Shown here one piece after another: positions 1-9,000 of a stretch of 64,000 bases of DNA. The stretch comes from Sorangium cellulosum (GTDB lineage: Bacteria > Myxococcota_A > Polyangia > Polyangiales > Polyangiaceae): positions 1,860,001-1,924,000 of the forward strand of contig NZ_CP012670.1 of the NCBI RefSeq assembly GCF_004135735.1. Direction: 5' to 3'. Position numbers and translations under genes: made by a program. Under the pieces are notes generated by a model. That model had not been told where the DNA came from. It worked only from the letters and a program-made list of their open reading frames with translations, and did no database searches. Position 1 is the first letter of the stretch, and every line of letters begins with the position of its first letter.

Positions 1-458
1 CGAACGTCGCGACCCTCCCGTGCCTCTGCTGCGACTACAAGGATCCTTTCTGCACGCAGCAGGCGGAGGCGGCGTTGCAGGACGATCCCGAGATCGCAGG
101 CTTCTTCTTCTCGTACAGCAAGCTCCTCGGCGAGCCGGACCTCGAGGCCAATGCGCCGCTGTTCACCGAGCGGGCGAAGGAGAAGAAGATCCACTCGGTG
201 GCCTTCGACGCGCTCCCGGAGTACTTCGATCGCATGCGCGCCGGGTATGTCGACGTGCTCCTCGGCCAGAAGGTGTTCGGCTGGGGCTACGACACCGTCC
301 TGCTCGCGTACGACATGGTCACCATCCACCGGCAGGTGAACGACTTCACCGATGCTGGATGGTACGTCGTCTGTCCGAACAACCTGGACGAGTTCGAGCG
401 CAACACCCGGGCGATGGACTACCGGACTCCCCTGCCGGCGTGCAGCTTGCTCCCGTGA
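1..458 (+). CDS. Sugar ABC transporter periplasmic-binding protein, C-terminal fragment
   Basis: The gene runs in from the left edge and about 150 residues are visible. The segment GQKVFGWGYDTVLLAYDMV matches the last lobe of LacI-like periplasmic binding proteins (Peripla_BP_4), where a GQ..y..GY..v pattern follows the bound sugar. These proteins capture a sugar or small solute in the periplasm and deliver it to an ABC permease. The N-terminus, any signal peptide and most ligand contacts lie outside the window, so the substrate cannot be named. It ends about 105 bp before a convergent gene. A LacI-family regulator with the same fold is possible, but the C-terminal pattern fits a binding protein better. 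Confidence 0.6.
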   Translation, partial: NVATLPCLCCDYKDPFCTQQAEAALQDDPEIAGFFFSYSKLLGEPDLEANAPLFTERAKEKKIHSVAFDALPEYFDRMRAGYVDVLLGQKVFGWGYDTVLLAYDMVTIHRQVNDFTDAGWYVVCPNNLDEFERNTRAMDYRTPLPACSLLP

Positions 459-563
459 TCCGGGGCCGCCTCGCGTGGCGGGCCGGCAAGACCTGGTGGT
501 GAGCCCCCAAAGGGCCGCACCAACCCCCCCGAGCGGCGGGGCCGCGCGCCGGCAGGCCGGGCC

Positions 564-1538
564 CTACCGCCGCCCCCGGCTCCGCTTGCGCGTCCCCTGG
601 ACGATGCGCGACGGGTCGCGCGGCGGCGGCGCCGTCGCGGCCAGCGCGTCGGCGAGCCGGGCGGTCTCCGCGTCGGAGAAGGAGCCCTTCCGGAGCGCGG
701 CGATCGCCTGCCCCACCACCTCGCGCGACTCGGGCCGCTCCACCCGCGTCTTCTCCTCGAGCCAGCGCACCACCTCGGGGAAGCGGCCCGAGAGCGTCGC
801 GATCTGCGCGGGCATCTCCCGCCGCAGCAGGCGCAGCCCCTGCAGCCGCTCGTCGGCCCGCGGCGAGCGGTCGGCCAGCACGAACGCCTCCTCCAGGCGC
901 TCGACCACCTCCGCGCCCGCCCCGAGCCGGGTGAGCAGCGTGCGCTCCGCCAGCGCCTCCAGCGCGGCGTGCGCCTGCAGGTAGCCGTCGGTCCAGGTCG
1001 ACAGCTCCCCGACCATCGCGTCGCCGCGCGCCGCGATGACCGTGCGGAGCGCCGCGACCACGCCGTCGCGCACGAGGCGCCGCGGGTCCTCGGCGAGCTG
1101 CTCGAGCGCCTCCAGCGGATCGAACGCGCCGCGCGCTCGCCGCGGGCGCCCCGCGCGCCCCGCGCTCTCCTGCTGCCCCGCCCGCCCGGCCAGCGCCGCG
1201 AGCGCCTGCGCCGCGACGATGAGGGCGTACTCCTCGGCGCTCGAGCAGAGCGCGCGCACGAGCCGCTCCGCCCGCGCGCCGCGGTCGGCGATCGCCCCGC
1301 CCACCGCCCGCGCGAGATCCAGGTTCACGCGCGGCAACGGCGCGTTCGGGCCGAGGTCCGGGCCGGGCGCGCGCCCCCCGCCGCGCCGGGCGGGCAGCCC
1401 GGAGCTGCGATCCAGCAGCGCGAGCAGCTCGTCCGGGTCGCCGAGCTCCACGGCGCGCTCGATCGCCGCGTCGATCTTCGGGTTGCGCAGCGCGCCCGGG
1501 GGCGTCGCGCCCCGGCGCTGATCCGACGTGTCGGTCAT
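564..1538 (-). CDS. Alpha-helical HEAT-like protein, function unknown
   Basis: A 324-residue soluble protein with no signal peptide. It is rich in alanine, leucine, glutamate and arginine, and the spacing of its amphipathic helices (for example EALEQLAEDPRRLVRDGVVAALRT written in part) suggests HEAT- or armadillo-like repeats; I cannot assign a family. Its ATG follows directly on the TGA of the upstream gene at 1539, so the two are almost certainly co-transcribed and translationally coupled. The partner is an exported beta-barrel-like protein, which suggests envelope-related work, but no reaction can be inferred. The C-terminus is short and basic (KRSRGRR). Confidence 0.7.
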   Translation of the reverse strand: MTDTSDQRRGATPPGALRNPKIDAAIERAVELGDPDELLALLDRSSGLPARRGGGRAPGPDLGPNAPLPRVNLDLARAVGGAIADRGARAERLVRALCSSAEEYALIVAAQALAALAGRAGQQESAGRAGRPRRARGAFDPLEALEQLAEDPRRLVRDGVVAALRTVIAARGDAMVGELSTWTDGYLQAHAALEALAERTLLTRLGAGAEVVERLEEAFVLADRSPRADERLQGLRLLRREMPAQIATLSGRFPEVVRWLEEKTRVERPESREVVGQAIAALRKGSFSDAETARLADALAATAPPPRDPSRIVQGTRKRSRGRR

Positions 1539-2849
1539 TCAGAACCCCAGGGAAAGACCGACCTCCGGGGAGAGGACGGCGGTGACGGCAGGAAAGGTGA
1601 TGCCCGCGCGGAGCGCGAGGTTCAGCGAGAGCGCCTCGATCGGCGCATAGGCAACGCCCGCGCCCACCGACGCGAACCCCTGGCCCGCCTGCCGCGTCGC
1701 GGCGAGCGTCTGCTGCCGGGCCTCGACCCGTCCGCTCCGCCCCGGTCGGGTGCACGGGCTCCCGATGTCGGCAGGGTCGGCCCCGCACGCCCCGGCGTCC
1801 TCGAGGACCTCGACGTCGACCTCGGCGTCGACCTGCGCGACGCCCACGGCCGCGAGCGCGAACGGGCGGACGCCGCGCCGCGCGAACGGGCGCGCCGCCA
1901 GGAAGTACTGCGCGCGCGCCTCGAGGTGCAGCGGCAGGAACGAGGCGCCGCCGTCCGTCGTGCCGCCCGCGGCGAAGCCGAGCCGGCCGCCGAGCGTGAG
2001 GTTGTCGAGCACCAGCCGGTCGTAGGCGAGCGCGATGCGGAGCGTCGCGAGCGCGAACCCGAGCTTCACGTCGTTCGCGACGTCCGGCGTGGGGGTGCCG
2101 TCGTACCGGGTCCGGTCGCCGCGCAGGCAGACGAAGTGGTTGTCCGCCTGCGACGCGACCGTGCACACGTCCCGGCCCGAGAACAGGGCGACGTCCGGGG
2201 AGAAGGTGAGGGACACCCAGCTCCTCTGGACCTCGGGCGCGGCCTTCTTCTCGACCCGATGGACGCACGCGCCGCCGACGCACGCGAACCCGCGGCTGCA
2301 CTGGCGGTCGTCGAGGCACTGCCGCGGCCGCTCCTGTTCCTGCACCGGGGCTGCGGCGGCCGCCGCGGGCGCGCCGGTCGCCGCGGGCGCGCCTGCCGCC
2401 GCGGGCGCGCCGGCGCCGACCACGGCGCGCGCCTGCTCGAACGCAAACGCGACCTCCGGGGTCGCGAAATCCGGGTCGAGCTGCGCCGACGGGTCGACGC
2501 GGAGCGCGTCCGCGAACGCGTCGCGCGCGTCCCCCAGCTCCTTTCTGCCCTGAGCGAGCACGGACCCGAGCGCGACGAACAGCCGCGCCTCGACCGCCGG
2601 CGAGCATCCCGCCTCGCCGCAGGCGTCGATGGCCGTCCGGAGCCTGCGCTCTGCCTGGTCGAAGCGCGTCTCGAGGTAGTCGGTCCCCAGCGCCACGGTC
2701 AGGGCCGCCTCCGCCTGCGCATCCCCGGGCCGCCCCTGCGCGGCCGCCTCGCCGGCGGCGAGCCACCCCGAGAGGCTCCCCGCGACGAGCGCCAGCAACG
2801 CGCGCCGCGCGCGCCTCGCCGGGGGAGCGGTGCCGTTGCCTGCGGACAT
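1539..2849 (-). CDS. Exported TPR-like protein with predicted outer-membrane barrel
   Basis: A 436-residue protein with an arginine-rich start, a hydrophobic stretch and a likely cleavage site near AAAQG, so it is predicted to be exported. Residues about 40-150 form helical repeats of TPR character (ALTVALGTDYLETRFDQAERR). An Ala-rich linker and a small Cys-containing segment (CLDDRQCSRGFACVGGACV) follow. The last ~200 residues alternate in the manner of outer-membrane beta strands and end in phenylalanine, typical of a BAM-recognised barrel. Proteins of this build are common in myxobacteria and mostly uncharacterised. It is the first gene of a two-gene operon. Confidence 0.7.
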   Translation of the reverse strand: MSAGNGTAPPARRARRALLALVAGSLSGWLAAGEAAAQGRPGDAQAEAALTVALGTDYLETRFDQAERRLRTAIDACGEAGCSPAVEARLFVALGSVLAQGRKELGDARDAFADALRVDPSAQLDPDFATPEVAFAFEQARAVVGAGAPAAAGAPAATGAPAAAAAAPVQEQERPRQCLDDRQCSRGFACVGGACVHRVEKKAAPEVQRSWVSLTFSPDVALFSGRDVCTVASQADNHFVCLRGDRTRYDGTPTPDVANDVKLGFALATLRIALAYDRLVLDNLTLGGRLGFAAGGTTDGGASFLPLHLEARAQYFLAARPFARRGVRPFALAAVGVAQVDAEVDVEVLEDAGACGADPADIGSPCTRPGRSGRVEARQQTLAATRQAGQGFASVGAGVAYAPIEALSLNLALRAGITFPAVTAVLSPEVGLSLGF

Positions 2850-3372
2850 CGGCGCGCAACGTATCCCACCGGGGAGGCCGTGAGCTCCACAAAAACTCGA
2901 CGGCGCACCGCCCCGTTCACCCGGGCCGGGCCGTCACCCCGGCCCGCTGCCCCCCGCCTCGAGATCCTCGAAGCCCACAGGGGGCGAGCCGGTAATCCAC
3001 AGGTTGTGCCCAGCTTGTGGAAACCCCACACGGGTGCCCTGGCACCGCCTCGATGCCCGACTCTCCTCTATTTGCGGGGGCGGCAACCCCTCCGCGCCCC
3101 GCCGCTGGCCGCACGACCAGACCCGGGCATGGAGGCACCACCACGCCGATTCCATCGATGTTCTGCGATAGGGCACTCCGCGGCCCAGCGCGCCGCAGAA
3201 CTTCCGGGCGCTAAACTCCCTCCTTCGGCCCCGGTCCGCAACCGAAAAATCACCGGATCGAGCCGAGTTTGCGACTCCACAGGGTTGTCCACAGCTTGGA
3301 CACGCGATCTCCGGAGAGCCCTCCCCGCGGCCGTCGCTTGGCCGCGCGGCGGGGGGCGCGGCGTGCTAGCTG
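2850..3372. other. 523-bp divergent intergenic region with DnaA-box-like sites
   Basis: This separates two divergently transcribed genes. I see no convincing ORF. It holds TTGTCCACA at 3285-3293, which equals the DnaA-box form common in high-GC bacteria, the one-mismatch TAATCCACA at 2993-3001, and TGTGGAAAC in the other orientation at 3016-3024. No dnaA, dnaN or gyrB is nearby, so this is not called an origin. Promoters for both flanking genes should lie here but cannot be placed. Confidence 0.3.
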
Positions 3373-4572
3373 GTGCGCATGCGCCTGCCGGAAACGCCCG
3401 AGGAGATCGCGCCGGCCCCCCGCGCCGGTGACCCGCCGGCGCGGGCGCAGGTCGGCGCGCGCTCGCCGACCCCGAGGAGCGCGCGCGCCGGCGCGCGGCT
3501 CGCCGACCACGACGCCGCCTCGCTCGCGGAGCTCCTCCGCAGGGCCGGCGGAACCGCGTCCGCGGCGCGCGCGGTGGCCGCCAAGGTGGTGCGCCATGCG
3601 TTCGGCGCGGACCCGGGCGCCCCGGAGCCCCCCTGGGACGCCGGCGCGCTCGCCGCGCTGGGCGTCGGGGCGTGGGCGCACGAGGCGCTGCTCGCGCTCG
3701 ACCCCGCCGCCTCGCTCGAGGTCGCCGAGCGCGCGCCCTCCGCCGACGACACGCTCCGGCTCGTCCTGCGCGCGCGCGACGGCGCGCTCATCGAGTCGGT
3801 GCTCATCCCGGGGCCCGCCCGCACCACGCTGTGCGTCTCGAGCCAGGTCGGCTGCGCCAGGGCGTGCGCGTTCTGCGAGACGGGGCGGCTCGGCCTCGCG
3901 CGGCAGCTCGCCGCCGGCGAGATCGTCGATCAGGTCCGGATCGCGCGCGCCATCGCGGCGGAGCGCGGCGGCGCGCCGCTCCGGAACCTCGTCTTCATGG
4001 GCATGGGCGAGCCGTTCGACAACCTCGGCGAGGTCCTGAAGGCGATCCGGCTGCTCACCGACCCGCGGGCGTTCCGGTTCGCGCCGTCGCACGTCACCGT
4101 GAGCACCGTCGGCGTGGCGGACAAGATCGCGCCGTTCTTCCGCGAGGCGCGCGCGGAGCTCGCCGTCAGCCTCAACGCCCCGGACGACGCCCGCCGGCAG
4201 GCGATCATGCCGGTGAACGCCCGCTTCTCGATGGCGGCGCTGAAGGAGGCGCTCGCGCGATCGCTGCCGCCCGGCCGGCGGGTGCTGTTCGAGTACGTGC
4301 TGTTCGACCGCTACAACGACGCCCCGGAGGACGCCGATCTCCTCGCGGCGTATGTCGCCGGGCTCCGGTGCCGGGTGAACGTCATCCCCTGCAACCCCGG
4401 CCCCGATCCGGCGCTCCGCCCGCCGTCCGCGGAGCGGCTCGACGCCTTCGTGGCGCGGCTGTCCGGCCACGGCGTGACCACGCTGGTGCGGCGGCCGCGC
4501 GGCCGGGACGTGGGCGGCGCCTGCGGGCAGCTCGCGGGGATGGCCCGCCTCAGGCTGCCAGCGCCAGCCTGA
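3373..4572 (+). CDS. rlmN: RlmN-family radical SAM methyltransferase
   Basis: A 399-residue protein of the RlmN/Cfr family. RlmN methylates C2 of an adenosine in 23S rRNA and in some tRNAs, using a 4Fe-4S cluster and a methylated cysteine. The cluster motif CxxxCxxC is Cys161, Cys165 and Cys168. Cys154 in CVSSQVGC and Cys384 in GACGQL match the two catalytic cysteines of E. coli RlmN. GMGEPFDNL (SAM binding), SLNAPDD and NVIPCNPGPD are also present. The annotated start is GTG; an in-frame ATG two codons later (3379) is equally good. The ~60-residue N-terminus is Pro/Ala/Arg-rich and poorly conserved. Its end overlaps the convergent DUF5995 gene by 23 bp. It may be a second RlmN-like paralogue in the genome. 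Confidence 0.9.
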   Translation: MRMRLPETPEEIAPAPRAGDPPARAQVGARSPTPRSARAGARLADHDAASLAELLRRAGGTASAARAVAAKVVRHAFGADPGAPEPPWDAGALAALGVGAWAHEALLALDPAASLEVAERAPSADDTLRLVLRARDGALIESVLIPGPARTTLCVSSQVGCARACAFCETGRLGLARQLAAGEIVDQVRIARAIAAERGGAPLRNLVFMGMGEPFDNLGEVLKAIRLLTDPRAFRFAPSHVTVSTVGVADKIAPFFREARAELAVSLNAPDDARRQAIMPVNARFSMAALKEALARSLPPGRRVLFEYVLFDRYNDAPEDADLLAAYVAGLRCRVNVIPCNPGPDPALRPPSAERLDAFVARLSGHGVTTLVRRPRGRDVGGACGQLAGMARLRLPAPA

Positions 4573-5446
4573 GGGCGGCCCCCCGGAAGAGCGGCTCGCC
4601 GGCGCGGAGCGCCCCGTTGCCCACGGAGAGCGTCCGCGCGATCTTCCCCGAGCGCCGGTTCATCCGGGCGAGCACCGCCCGCCGGTCCGCCTCGCCCCGG
4701 GCCGCGAGCAAGGAGAGCAGGTCGCCCCAGACCCGGTCGCGCCAGCCCCGGAGCAGGGAGAGCGCCACGCTCGAGACCGTGCGCTGCACGTCCCGGGTCA
4801 CCGTCGCGATCCGGGCGAGCGGGCAGCCGTGGCGCTCGCGCAGGATCTCGAAGATTTCCGGCATCGCCGCCGCGAGAACATCGTTCACAAGATCATGGTC
4901 GTGGCGGTAGCGGCGGAGAAGCCGGGCGTCCTGCGCTGCGCCGTGCTGAACGATGTTCCGGTAGAGCCCGAGGGCCAGGTCGTAGTTGATGTGCGCGTTG
5001 ATGCCGAGCAGGGCGTGCACCGCGGCCGCGGTCCCCTGCGTGCCATTGCACTGGAACGCGACATCCCACGCCTCGATGCCCGTCGTGCGCCCCTCCAGCG
5101 ACGCCGCGAGCGCCTCCAGGTAGTACTCGCAGAAGATCCCGGCCAGGCGCGAGATCCACGCCGCTTCGAGGAACCGCCCATCCCGGCCATCGACCACCAC
5201 CTCCTTCACGCGACGCGTGATGACGGCGTAGACCTCGGGGAACACCGCCCGCGGATCGTTTCTCTCGCGCAACCGGGCCGCGACCGTCTCGAGCGCGGCG
5301 AGCGCTTCGACGACGTCCGACGGCCTCCGGGGCACGCCCTGCAAGACGGCGTGACGCGCGGACGACGCCGCTGGACTCTGCGCGATCCACGACCGCGCTT
5401 GCTTGCTCCTCGTGGCCAGGGGTCGATCCGAAGTAAGGGTGTTCAT
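4550..5446 (-). CDS. DUF5995 family protein
   Basis: A 298-residue soluble protein. The core QGTAAAVHALLGINAHINYDLALG, written here only in part, and the following DHDLVNDVLA match the DUF5995 family, which carries conserved His and Asp residues in helices (INAHINYDL and YRHDHDLVN). The function is unknown; the conserved His/Asp set would suit a metal site, which is my inference. The reading frame starts with ATG at 5446 in a long divergent region shared with the nitric oxide synthase gene, and its 3' end overlaps the rlmN gene. No signal peptide is seen. Confidence 0.75.
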   Translation of the reverse strand: MNTLTSDRPLATRSKQARSWIAQSPAASSARHAVLQGVPRRPSDVVEALAALETVAARLRERNDPRAVFPEVYAVITRRVKEVVVDGRDGRFLEAAWISRLAGIFCEYYLEALAASLEGRTTGIEAWDVAFQCNGTQGTAAAVHALLGINAHINYDLALGLYRNIVQHGAAQDARLLRRYRHDHDLVNDVLAAAMPEIFEILRERHGCPLARIATVTRDVQRTVSSVALSLLRGWRDRVWGDLLSLLAARGEADRRAVLARMNRRSGKIARTLSVGNGALRAGEPLFRGAALRLALAA

Positions 5447-6008
5447 GGCTGCGCGGAGCGAGCGAATTCAAGGATCGTGCCCATATGTCCGGTTCGCAGT
5501 CGACCCCAGCCCTACGACGGACACGGGACACCGAAGCGCCGAGCCCGCGCGAGCGCATCCGCCGCCCGTGCGCCCGGCTGCTCTCCCGGGCAGCCAGAAA
5601 TTCTCGGCAGATCCAGCGCCAAACGCACGCTCGAACCGGACCGCGACCCGGGTGACCACCCCGGCCGACCGCCGCCGCGCACCGGCCGAGCGAGGGAGAG
5701 GGTGGTGCATTCGAGTCCATCGCCCGACATCGTGAGAGCGCAGACCAGCGCGCCAAACTGCCCCATGGGGCAGTTTGTTACGCGCGGACGGATCGCCTCG
5801 ACGCAGAATGCGGGACGTCCCGATTTTCAGCGCGCGCGAGCTCGGCCTGTCCGTGCGGGTTGGTGAGCTGGGACCCAGCGCCTGTGTGGATTTTCGGCTC
5901 ACCGAGGGATGTGCCGTATCCTGGCTGGCGCGGCCTCTGCGCTCCGTCGATCGGCGCGCGGGGGGCGGGCCTTCCGGACCGCACCACCTTGTCCCACCGC
6001 CGAGCACC
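5447..6008. other. Divergent control region between DUF5995 gene and nos
   Basis: 562 bp with no credible gene. The frame of the downstream nitric oxide synthase stays open back to a TTG at 5775, but residues read from there are arginine- and proline-rich and match no domain. The notable content is the perfect palindrome at 5754-5777. Confidence 0.5.
5754..5777. promoter_or_regulatory. Perfect 24-bp palindrome, candidate operator
   Basis: The half-site CAAACTGCCCCA is followed at once by its exact reverse complement TGGGGCAGTTTG, with no spacer or mismatch. It lies between two divergent genes, 232 bp before the preferred ATG of the nitric oxide synthase gene and 308 bp before the DUF5995 start. 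The placement suits a dimeric repressor or activator site better than a terminator. The binding protein is unknown. Confidence 0.5.
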
Positions 6009-9000
6009 ATGCGCTTCCTCAAGATCGTCTGTTCCGAGCCGAGCAACGAGCTGGCCTCTTTCCTCCAGGCCTTGCCGATCGAGCCCGCGGAGCCCGCCGC
6101 GGCGCTCGTGCTGAGCGTCGCGGATCTCGCCTATCCCACCGTGGCCGCGCGGACCTTCGTCGCAACGGCCCGGGAGGTGGGCGCATCGCAGGTGCTCTGG
6201 GTGGCGCCGTATTTCCCGCCGTCGAGCCGGCTCGGGCGACAGCTCCTCGAGGCTGTGGCGCTGGTGCGCGCGTCCTTCGGCAAGGTGACGGCCGTGTGGC
6301 ACGGCGCGTTGCTCAGCGCGCTCCACCTCGTCCGCGACGACATCCGGCTCCGGCGCACGCTGCCGCTGCCCCTCGGCGACAGGGCGCTGCCCTGGGTGGC
6401 GCCCGCCGACGTGGCCCGCGTGGCGCTCCGCGCGCTGGAGGCGCCCGGCGTCGAGCCGCCCGTCGTCTGCGGCCCCGAGGACCGCACGGGCGCGCAGGTG
6501 GCGAGCGCGCTCTCCCGCGCGATCCGGGCGAGCCTCGCGGGCGCGCGCTTCGCCCGGCGGCGGTTCGAGGAGCTCGATCGCGATCGCAGCCAGGCGCTCA
6601 GCACGGACGAGCTCCTGCCCTACCTCACCGGCCTCGGGTTCGCGTCCGACGAGGCGAGGGCGATCCTCGCGGCCGCGGACGTGAACCGGGACGGGACCCT
6701 CGATTTCGAGGAGTTCACCGCGGGCGTGGGGGAGCGGCTCGACACCCTGGTGCAGCAGCTCCTCCGCGAGGACCCGTTCGCCGTGCGGTACGTCGACGCG
6801 CCGGCCGACCGGGTCGCGGAGGCGATGGTCCAGGCGGGCCTGCGCAGGGCGGCGGCCGAGGCGCTGCTCGAGGGGTGGGCGAGCCTCGCGGGCGAGGGGA
6901 TCCCCGCGGACGCGCGCGGGGCCGAGGAGGCGTGGCTCGGGCTGCCGCCCGCGAGCGTCGAGGCGTGGGCCGAGCGGCATGCGCTCGACTTCGTGAGCGT
7001 CCACCTGCTGCCCGGGCAGGGGCTGCTCTGCCGGAGCGAGGGGGTGTTCGACGAGGGCGCCGGGGCGCCGGCCCTCTCGGGCAAGGCCGCGGCGATCTCG
7101 AAGGTGGTCGACGGGAAGACCGGCCGGATCCTGGCGCTCTTCCGCGCGCTCGACGGGAGCGGCGTCGCGGCGCGGTGGCTCGACGCGCCGCTCGCGGACG
7201 TGCGCCGGGTGCCGTGCGGCGACCCGGAGAAGCGCCGCGCGCTGCTCCTGTCGAACGGCGAGCTCGCGGGGCTCGCGGTGGAGGGCGCGTGGCAGGGCCT
7301 CCCGTCGGCGATGCGGCTCCTGATGGCGCGCGCCCCGCTGCCGGGCTGGCAGCTCACCGCGTTCCGGGAGCTCGGGGAGCTCACGCTGGAGCGGGCGGCC
7401 GCCGTGGGCGAGCCGGGCGAGGTCGTGTGCAACTGCGCCGGCGTCACGCGCGGGCAGATCGCGGGCCTGATCGAGGCCGGGTGCGCGACCCCGGCCGAGC
7501 TGTCGGAGCGGACGCGGGCGGGCCAGATCTGCGGCGGGTGCGCCCCGGCGATCGACGAGATGTTCGGCGCGCCGGGCCTCTCGCAGGCCGAGGTGAAGGG
7601 CGCGCGGGAGCTCTGCCCCGGGATCTTCCAGCTCCGGCTTGCGCCCGTCGGCGGCGCGCCGGCCGCGTCCGTGCCTGGACAGCACGTGCTCGTGCAGGGC
7701 TACCTGGACCGGCGCTGGGTGGCGCGCGCGTACACGCTCTCGGCGCCGGCGCGCGCGGGCGGGGACTACGAGCTCACGGTCAAGCGCGAGGAGCTCGGCG
7801 TGTTCTCGCGCTGGCTGTGCGAGCGCGCGGCGGCCTCGCTGCTGCGGGCCTCCTCGCCGCGCGGCGGCTTCGTCCTGCCGGCGCCGCCGGTCCGCCGGGT
7901 GGTGTTCCTCGCGGGCGGGATCGGGGTCACGCCGGCGATGGCGATGCTGCGGGCGCTCGACGGCGAGCGCGGCCCGGACGCGCGCCGCTTCACCCTGGAC
8001 TGGTCGGCGCCGCGCGCCGCGGGGTTCGCCTGCTTCGAGGACGAGCTGCGCGCGATCGCCGGCCGCACGCCCGGCGTCGCCTTCCGGCTGCGCGAGACGC
8101 GGACCCAGGGGCGGATCTCACGGGAGGAGGTGGCCGAGCGGTACCCCTACGAGCCCGGCGCGCGGGCGCTCGTCTGCGGGCCGGAGGGGTTCATGGGCGC
8201 GGTGCGCGAGCACCTCGGCGCGGCGGGGTGGCCGGAGGACGCGATCCAGCGGGAGCTGTTCACCTCGAACGTCGACCCCGGGGGGGCGATCCGACCGATG
8301 CCGCTCCGGCGGGGCGGCGGCGCGATCCGGGCGGCCGGCGGGGTCTGTCCGGTCGAGCACGGGTCGTGCCGCCTGAAGCCCACGGCGCCGGAGGCGGTCC
8401 GGACCGAGGCCGAGGCGTTCCTGCGGCAGTGTTATGCGGAGCTCGGGGTGCCGTCCGCGTTCGAGGAGCGGTGGCAGGAGGTGCGGGCGAGCCTGGACGC
8501 GCGCGGGACCTACACGCACCTCGCCGACGAGCTCACGTACGGCGCGCGGCTCGCGTGGCGCAACAGCACGCGCTGCATCGGGCGGTTCTTCTGGTCGACG
8601 CTCCACGTGCGCGATCTGCGCCACCTGGAGACGGAGGAGGAGATCTTCCAGGCGCTGCTCGAGCACCTCGATCTGGCCACGAACGGCGGCGACATCCGGG
8701 CGATGATGACGGTGTTCCGGCCGGGGGAGCCGCGGATCCGCATCTGGAACGGGCAGCTCATCCGCTACGCGGGCTACCGGCTCCCGGGCGGGGGCGTCCT
8801 CGGCGATCCGGCGAACGTGGAGCTCACGGACCAGGCCCTGGCGCTGGGCTGGCCGGGCGGGGAGCGGACGCGGTTCGATCTGCTGCCGCTCATCGTGCAG
8901 ATCGGCGATCGCCCGCCGCGGTGGTTCGAGCTGCCGCGGGATCGGGTGCTCGAGGTGCCGATCGTCCACCCGCGGCATGCGTGGTTCGCGGAGCTCGGCC

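Noticed and set aside
2993..3293. Chromosomal replication origin
   Set aside because: Only one exact DnaA-type box and two poor ones, no AT-rich unwinding stretch, and no dnaA or dnaN nearby.
5775..6008. TTG start giving the nitric oxide synthase 78 more residues
   Set aside because: The added residues match no domain, are Arg/Pro-rich, and the TTG lies inside the perfect palindrome. ATG 6009 begins the recognisable fold. It cannot be excluded from sequence alone.
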